Source: Paenibacillus_AB hodogayensis
GTDB taxonomy: Bacteria; Bacillota; Bacilli; Paenibacillales; NBRC-103111
DNA: 64,000 nt
NCBI RefSeq assembly: GCF_039536325.1
Contig: NZ_BAAAYO010000002.1
Location: forward strand, 248,001-312,000
Direction of reading: 5' to 3'
The position numbers and the translations under genes were made by a program. This document shows positions 1 through 7,900 of the stretch, one piece after another. Within the stretch, counting starts at the first letter, position 1; every line of letters starts with the position of its first letter. Under the pieces are notes generated by a model that saw nothing but the letters and a program-made list of their open reading frames with translations, was not told the DNA's origin and did not search any database.

Positions 1-246
1 AGCCGTAATAAACACGACGCTCGTAGCCGGGGCTTTCTCGGCCAATAGCTCCGCCGCCTCGATCCCGCTCAGCCCGGGCATATCGATGTCGAGAAAGATC
101 ACGTCAGGGGATAGTTCCGTTACGGCCTCCAGCGCTTCCTCCACGTCCAAATATTTTCCGATCACCTCTATCTGCCCGTTGACGACCAGCTTCTTCTCCA
201 AGTATCGCAAGGCCAGCATTTCATCGTCTACCAATATCGCCTTCAA
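1..246 (-). CDS. Response regulator, receiver domain (partial)
   Basis: This is the N-terminal 82 codons of a response regulator whose C-terminus lies outside the window. It starts at a TTG (LKAILVDDE) preceded by GAGGTGAG. Receiver hallmarks are present: the acidic pair in LVDDE, the phosphoacceptor Asp in VIFLDIDMPGLSG and the Thr of VVFITA. The spacing and sequence resemble LytR/YehT-type regulators, but the output domain is not visible, so a LytTR DNA-binding domain is only a guess. It lies 66 bp downstream of, and in the same direction as, the LytS-type kinase-like gene at 313-1503, so the two probably form one operon. Unlike that partner, its receiver looks fully functional. Confidence 0.85.
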   Translation of the reverse strand, partial: MKAILVDDEMLALRYLEKKLVVNGQIEVIGKYLDVEEALEAVTELSPDVIFLDIDMPGLSGIEAAELLAEKAPATSVVFITA

Positions 247-312
247 CTGTCGCTCACCTCTTCCATAAATGCCGCTTGTCCCGACTCTGCCGCCCTCTAT
301 CAGGCACCTCGG

Positions 313-1503
313 TCATAAAGGCCAGGAGAACCCCTGCTCCACATACATGCGCGAACTGTAACCCTTAGTATCCCCGGTTTCGGTCTCGGCCAGCTCGGGA
401 CTGTCCGCGATGGCAGCCGGCAGCTTGACCGTAACGTTCGTCCCTCTGCCCGGCTCGCTCTCGATATCCAGTCTTGTTCCATATTGACGCATCAGCCTGG
501 CGTTTGCAATCGAAATGCCTTTTCCGGACATGGGTCCGCAATCGGCCTGCAGCTCCTTGAGCATCGTATTCTCGATGCCCACCCCATCGTCGCGAATGCG
601 GATGACGTAGAAGCCCTCTTCCAGCGAGACGGCTATCGACAGCCGGCCTCCCGTCTTTCGCTTCATCAGCCCGTGACGAATCGCATTTTCCACGATGGGC
701 TGGATCGTCAACGGAGGCAAGTAAAAGGCGAGACCTTCCTGTACCTTGATCGTCGCCCGCAACCGCTCGCCGAACCGCGTTCGTTCAATATACAAGTAAG
801 AACGGATCAATTGCAGCTCCCGCTCGAATGCCACGACCTGGGACAGCCCTTCATAACGAAAGCTCTCCCGCATATAGCGAGAAAATTCCATCAGCAAAAG
901 CCGCATCTGCTCGGGCGACTCCTCGCTGAGCGCCATGATCGAATTAAGCGCATTAAACAAAAACTGCGGCTTGATCTGCGAGCGCAGCAAAGACGATTCG
1001 ATCTTGACCCTTTCCCGCACGGCGGCCCCCATCGCAAGCAGAGTCGCCGCGCGCACGCGCAGCTCCGATGCTTGAACCGGCCTGGCCAGAAAATCGTTTG
1101 CCCCGGCGGAGAGCGCCTCGGCCATATCTTCGTCGCATCCGCCCTCGGCGAGCACCAGAACCGGCAGCTCGTACAGTGCACAGCGCTCGCGTATGCGGCG
1201 GCACAGCTCGGCTCCGGACAGATCGGGCAGAGCAAGCTCCAGCACGACCAGATCCGGCTTCCCGATACGGGCCAGCAGGCGGAGCGCTTCCTCCCCCCGG
1301 GACGCCGTACTGATGCGCACGTTTTCAAGCGCAAGCAAGCTTTCCGGCACCGACCTGTCATCGAGGCTATCGACAATGAGAATATGCGCTTCGTTGCGCG
1401 CAGAGCTCGTATGGATTTGTTTTTTGGTATCTCCCCCCGCTCCGGTCGTCCGGAAACCGGGGGCGTCCGCCATTCGGTAGCGGTTCCTTTTTTCGCCGAT
1501 CAC
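313..1503 (-). CDS. LytS-type histidine-kinase-like protein with N-terminal receiver domain, phosphoacceptors replaced
   Basis: 396 aa, start GTG chosen because GAGGGGGTG precedes it; the frame stays open upstream to an ATG at 1557 without a ribosome site. After a polar N-terminus come a receiver-like domain (about residues 40-155), a His_kinase (LytS/YehU) dimerisation block and a HATPase_c domain with intact N box (VENAIRHG), G1 (DDGVGI) and G2 (GISIANA). No membrane segment is evident. The usual H box PHFLFN reads PQFLFN, so the phosphorylated His is Gln. In the receiver, the phosphoacceptor Asp is Glu (VVLELALPDLSG) and the active-site Lys is Arg (ARPV). It resembles the C-terminal half of large 7TMR-DISM hybrid kinases standing alone. 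Its partner regulator lies downstream and a giant adhesin gene is divergent. It may bind ATP and act as an allosteric or antagonistic partner rather than a kinase. Confidence 0.8.
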   Translation of the reverse strand: MIGEKRNRYRMADAPGFRTTGAGGDTKKQIHTSSARNEAHILIVDSLDDRSVPESLLALENVRISTASRGEEALRLLARIGKPDLVVLELALPDLSGAELCRRIRERCALYELPVLVLAEGGCDEDMAEALSAGANDFLARPVQASELRVRAATLLAMGAAVRERVKIESSLLRSQIKPQFLFNALNSIMALSEESPEQMRLLLMEFSRYMRESFRYEGLSQVVAFERELQLIRSYLYIERTRFGERLRATIKVQEGLAFYLPPLTIQPIVENAIRHGLMKRKTGGRLSIAVSLEEGFYVIRIRDDGVGIENTMLKELQADCGPMSGKGISIANARLMRQYGTRLDIESEPGRGTNVTVKLPAAIADSPELAETETGDTKGYSSRMYVEQGFSWPL

Positions 1504-1959
1504 GATTGCACCCCCTCTGCCTTCCTGAAAGGCGGGATATCCGTATCGTACCGCCAACGACTGAACATTTTTTGAACATTTGCTTACCGGATACGCGGCG
1601 GGGACATTTTTCCCGAAAAAAAGGAATTGTTCAGAATTTGTACAGTGCGTTCTGATTAAATGATTCGCTGTCAGAACAGCGCAACCGATTCGACAATTTT
1701 ATCGGTTCCGGCACGTACTTCGTTCGGGCATAGACGGCTCGTACAAAGCAGAAACACGGTCAACCGACCTGACTTTGGACAAGCGAAAAGGGGGAATGAA
1801 CGGCTCGCTCATCGTGCCTAATCGGCTGCGTCGCATTCCGTGTGCAGTACGGACGGCGTATTCCCGAACATACGACACCTAGAGGACTTTCGGGAGCGAA
1901 GCGAAGGAATTGATTATTATAGAAAACTGCACAGCCGGAAAGATAAGGAGAATACAAGC
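1504..1959. other. Divergent intergenic region upstream of the adhesin gene
   Basis: About 450 bp between the kinase-like gene and the giant surface-protein gene. It must hold the divergent promoters and a long 5' leader. The adhesin ribosome site ATAAGGAG lies at 1943-1950. The adhesin frame stays open upstream to 1840, but without a ribosome site. TTTGTAC (near 1638) and GTACAAA (near 1741) form a widely spaced inverted repeat. I recognise no riboswitch. Confidence 0.5.
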
Positions 1960-4900
1960 ATGCAAAGGCTTAAACGGATTCAAGCGGCAGTCTGGGCTCT
2001 GGTACTTTTCCTGAACGTGCTGCTGCCAACCCCGGCAGGGGCGGACGCCGGAACAACGGCCGGAATCCAGCTCGCCATGCGAAGTACCGAAACGGTCGTG
2101 GACTCCGGGAAACGTTTTACATACGAGATCGATTACAGCGTATCCAGCACGACTCAGCAGTATTCGAACGCACTTATCGCCCTGCCGCTGCCGAACGAGA
2201 TCAAATTCGATTCGTCCATCGACAGCGCGGATACGTTCAGCTCGTATGACTCGGCTACCCACTCCGTTATTTTCAATTTTTCAGGAACCCTTTCGGCCGG
2301 TACGACCGGAACGCTTCAAGTCAACGCTTATTTCGGCAATTATACGACACCGAACGACAGAACGGCCACCACCAGGAGCGAGTTTCGCAGCGACCAGGGC
2401 AGCGTGCAGTCCAATGACGTAGCGGTGAAGGCGCGGGCTGCAGCCTCCTGGGAACTGTCCAAGGACCGTTCGCGTCCGGTGGAAGCCGTCGATCCCATGG
2501 CTGGCAGCGAGGTCGAATACAAGCTGACCTTCAAGGATACAGGCTCCGGCTCCTACGGCAAGTTGAGCCTCTCCGACGTGGTCGTAACCGACCTTCTGCC
2601 GGACGGCGCAGTATTGCTGGGAACCCGTTCGACATCGGGCGTAACCCCGGCGGTTTATGGCCAGCTTGTGACCTGGAACTTGGGAACGCTGGGCGAGAAC
2701 TCTCCTTCGACCGTGGATTTTTGGGTCAAGGTCAAATACCCGAGCACCATCACCGGCACGGTCACAAACAAAGCCGACGCCAGCTACACAGCGCTCGGCG
2801 AAGCGGCGGTAGCGCGTCATGCAGAAGTGACGCACGGATTTACAACGATACCGCAGAATGACGGCACCCGTTTCGACAAATGGGTACATCAAGCCCAGAA
2901 GGAAATATCGCCGGGGCAGGAAGTCAATTTTTATATCGGGGGCTTGTACAGCCGGGCCAACGTCAACCTGCAGAAATACGAGGTTGTCGACATGACCCCG
3001 CCCCATCTCGAGCTGGTACAGATCGAGACACCCGCATTCAGCGGCATTCCATCCTACAAGGTCCAATATACGCTGAACGCGAACCCAGCGGAAAGCGACT
3101 GGACGGACTGGGATACGGTGAGCGCAAGTACGAAGACGACGCTGAAAACGGCCGACGCTCCGGTCTCCGGAGCGAACGTGAAAGGCGTCAAGCTGATCTT
3201 CGGGGAAGTGCCGATCGATTTTGACCAGCAGGCCCCGATCGAGCTGCGCTACAAATCGGACCCGGCCTTCAACGCACCGGTTCAGCCCGGCACACTCGTC
3301 ACGAATTCAGCCGTGCTGAAGTACGAGTTTGAGGGGCAGACGAAGACGGATACCAAGTCCGCGGATGTCCGTATCGTACAAAGCCGTCCGCTCGTCGAGG
3401 TGAAGAAATCGTCGGTTAACGGCACGAACTTCTCGCCGGGCGATACGATCAAGTACCGGATTTCCATTTCCAACTCGAGCTACAGCAGCGCAGCGCTGCA
3501 AAATCCGGTCGTTACCGACCTGCTGCCCGCATCGCTGCAGTACGTGGCGGGAAGCGCCAAAGTGGCCGACAAAGGCGGTCTGACGATCGCGGCCCCCACC
3601 ATTACTGCCGTGCCCGACACCGATCCGAATCGGACGCTAATTACCTGGAAATGGGACGACACTCTTCCCGCCACTATCGGCATCGACAAGAAAATCGAGC
3701 TGGAGCTGGAGGCAGTCGTCAAACCGGGTACGTCTACCGGGAATATCGAGAACGTGGCCGAGGTCAGTTCGGATAAGCACGTCTATTTGAACAATGCCGA
3801 CTTCACACAAAAGCTGTTTAAAAACAACAAGTGGTACTTGTACAACTCCAGCTTCGTCTACATCAACTCCGTCGCCCGTCTCGTATCCGTCAAATGGGTA
3901 CAAGGCGATTTGGATAACGGAGCGTGGAGCAAATACCCGGACATCGGCAAAACGACGCCGGGCGGAAACGTCAAGTACAAGCTGCAAATTACGAACGTCG
4001 GCAACATCCCGACCAAAGGATTGCTGATCGTCGACGCGCTTCCGCGGATAGGCGATACGGGCGTGGTCGACAAGTCGCAGCGCGACAGCAAATGGAGTCC
4101 TTCGCTGACCGGCAAAATAACGATCCCCGATCCGGCGCTCGCCGCCAAGGTCAAGATCAGCTACAGCACCGATCCGTCGGTGTCGATGAGCGACGGCCAC
4201 TGGTCGACCGAGCCACCCGCCGATCTGACGCTCGTTACGGGAGTCAAGTTCGAGTTCGACGACAGCTACGTGATCCAGCCGGGTCAGGAGCTGGAGCTAA
4301 ACTGGGTCATGCGCGCCCCGATAGACGCGCCGCCTAACCAGAACGCTTGGGCATCCTTCGGCTTCACCGCCAAACGGGCCGACACCAATACGATGCTGCT
4401 GACGACCGAGCCGCTCAAAGTCGGCGTTGTCGTGAATACAAGCACGCTTGCGGAGATCGGCAACTACGTATGGCGGGACGTCGACGGCGATGGAACGCAG
4501 AACGAAGGTCCGGAGCATGGCGTCAACGGGGTTCAAGTGGAGCTGTATGATGAAGCCAACCTGACGACGCCGCTTCAAACGACGATTACAAGCAACAATC
4601 AGACGGGGCAACCGGGCTACTACTTGTTCCCCAATCTGGTTCCCGGCAACTACAAGGTGAGGTTCATTACGCCGGACGGCTATGACGGCTGGACGATTGC
4701 TTCCGCAGGAACGGGCGCAACCGGCTCCGACGCCGATCCGACTACAGGATGGACTGCTGCAATACCACTTGCCGCCGGTGCGAAAAATTACGACATCGAT
4801 GGCGGTCTGATCGCCCCGAAGGGCAAAATCGGGGATACAGTTTGGCTCGACGATAACGGCAACGGCTTACAGGATGCCGGAGAACCCGGCAAAAGCGGAG

Positions 4901-7900
4901 TTGTCGTCAAGCTTTACGACAAGAACGGATTTTTGATCGGCACGACGACGACGGATACCAACGGTCAATACTTGTTCCCTTATTTGACCGCCGGAGACTA
5001 CACCGTTCTGTTTGAAAAGCCGACTGGCGATTTCCGTTTCACCAAGTACAAGGAAGGCCCCGACCGCACCAAGGATTCCGATGCAGACGTAACGACCGGC
5101 AAGACGGCCACGATCACACTCGCGAAAGACGAAGCGAATATGACGATCGACGCGGGCTTGATCGAGCCTAGAGCCAGCTTGGGCGACCGCGTCTGGATCG
5201 ACTTCAACGAAAACGGCGTACAGGATGCGGGCGAGCCCGATTTGGCGAACGTAACCGTCAGACTGTTAGACGCCAGCGACAACGTGCTGGCGACGAAGAC
5301 AACGGACACGAACGGCAACTACTTGTTCGATAAGCTGTGGGCCGGCACGTACAAGGTGCAGTTCGTCCTGCCGGACGGCAAGCACAAGTTTACGGTCAAA
5401 GGCGCAAGCACAGCTACGCCTGCCACCGATTCCGACGCTAACACGGCAACCGGCAAAACCGACTCGATCGAGCTGGCCCATGGGGAATCGAACATGAAGA
5501 TTGACGCCGGCGTGATCCAAGCCCGCTCGAGCATCGGCAACCGCGTCTGGATCGATGATAACGCGAACGGCGTGCAGGATGCGGGCGAACCGGGCAAAAA
5601 CGGCATAACGGTCAAGCTGCTGAATGCCTCCGGCACCGCTATCGCCAATACGACGACCGTGAACGATTCCATTTACGGCGACGGCTACTACTTGTTCGAC
5701 AAGCTGTGGCCGGGCACGTACAGTGTCCAGTTCGACTTGCCTGCCGGCGGCGGCTACCGGTTTACGCAGAATGGCTCCGATCCGGCGTCCGATACGGATT
5801 CCAATGCCAATCCCGCCACCGGACGGACGGAGCAAGTGACCCTTGCGAACAACGGGGATTCGAATCCGACGATTGACGCCGGACTGGTCGAACCGAAGGC
5901 CAGCTTGGGCGACCGCGTCTGGATCGACTTCAACGAGAACGGCGTGCAGGATGCCGGCGAAGTCGGCTTAGCCGGCGTAACCGTCAAGCTGCTCGATAGC
6001 AGCAATAATGAGCTTGCCACAAAGACGACGGACACCAACGGCAATTACTTGTTCGACAAGCTTTGGCCGGGCACGTACAAGGTGAAGTTCATCCTGCCGA
6101 ACGACAAGCACAAGTTTACGGTCAAAGGCGCAAGCTCTGCTACGCCTGCCACCGATTCCGATGCCGAACCGACAAACGGCATCACCGATGCGATTACGCT
6201 CGGACATGGCCAGTCCAGAACGGACATTGATGCCGGCGTGATCCAAGCCCGCTCGAGCATCGGCAACCGCGTCTGGATCGACGATAACGCGAACGGCGTG
6301 CAGGATACAGGCGAACCGGGCAAGAACGGCGTAACGGTCAAGCTGCTGAATGCCTCCGGCACTGTTATCGCTACGAAGACGACCGTGACCGATTCCATTT
6401 ACGGCGACGGCTACTACCTGTTCGACAATCTCTGGCCGGACACGTATAGCGTCCAGTTCGACTTGCCTGCCGGCGGCGGCTACCGGTTTACGCAGAAGGG
6501 CACCGATCCGGCGTCCGATACGGACTCCAATGCCGATCCCGCCACCGGACGGACGGAGCAAGTGATCCTTGCGAACAATGGGGATTCGAATCCGACGATT
6601 GACGCCGGACTGGTCGAACCGAAGGCCAGCTTGGGCGACCGCGTCTGGATCGACTTCAACGAGAACGGCGTGCAGGATGCCGGCGAAGTCGGCTTAGCCG
6701 GCGTAACCGTCAAGCTGCTCGATAGCAGCAATAACGAGCTTGCCACAAAGACGACGGACACCAACGGCAATTACTTGTTCGACAAGCTTTGGCCGGGCAC
6801 GTACAGGGTGAAGTTCATCCTGCCGAACGACAAGCACAAGTTTACGGTCAAAGGCGCAAGCACTGCTACGCCTGCCACCGATTCCGATGCTGAACCGACA
6901 ACGGGCATCACCGATGCGATTACACTCGGACACGCCGAGTCGAATCCAAACATTGATGCCGGCGTGATCCAAGCCCGCTCGAGCATCGGCAACCGCGTCT
7001 GGATCGACGACAACGGCGACGGCGTGCAGGATGCGGGCGAACCGGGCAAGAACGGCGTAACGGTCAAGCTGCTGAATGCCTCCGGCACTGTTATCGCCAC
7101 GAAGACGACCGTGACCGATTCCATTTACGGCGACGGCTACTACCTGTTCGACAATCTCTGGCCGGACACGTATAGCGTCCAGTTCGACTTGCCGAGCGGC
7201 GGCGGTTACCGGTTTACGCAGAAGGGCACCGATCCGGCGTCCGATACGGATTCCAATGCCGATCCCGCCACCGGACGGACGGAGCAAGTGACCCTTACGT
7301 ACAACGGCCAATCGATTCCAACGATTGACGCCGGACTGGTTCAACCGAAGGCCAGCATCGGGGATCGCGTCTGGATGGATGCCAACGACAATGGCATTCA
7401 GGATGCCGGTGAACTCGGCAAATCTGGCGTAACCGTCAAGCTGCTCGATAGCAGCGGTAACGAGCTTGCTTCGAAGACGACGGATACAAACGGCAATTTT
7501 TTGTTCGATCAGCTGTGGCCCGGCACGTACAAGGTGAAATTCGTCCTGCCGGACGCTACGTTCCGCTTCACGAAAAAAGGTACGGCCGCCGGCCCCGGTA
7601 TTGCAGGGGATGATTCCGATGCGGATCCGGATGGCATTACCGATCCGATCGTACTTGAACATGCCGAAGCCAACTCGAACGTCGACGCCGGCTTAATCGT
7701 GGGCCGGTCCAGCATTGGCAACCGCGTCTGGATCGACGACAACGGCGACGGCGTGCAGGATGCGGGCGAACCGGGCAAGAACGGCGTAACGGTCAAGCTG
7801 CTGAATGTCTCCGGCAACGTTATCGCCACGACGACGACCGTGACCGATTCCATTTACGGCGATGGTTACTACCAGTTCGCTAACCTGTTTCCGGACACGT

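Noticed and set aside
1636..1746. TTTGTAC...GTACAAA inverted pair as a third copy of the palindromic element
   Set aside because: The orientation of the ends is reversed and the internal CAGACC and GATTAGCTCT blocks are missing.
1560..1959. Cyclic-di-GMP or other riboswitch upstream of the adhesin
   Set aside because: No conserved GEMM core or other recognisable aptamer could be found.
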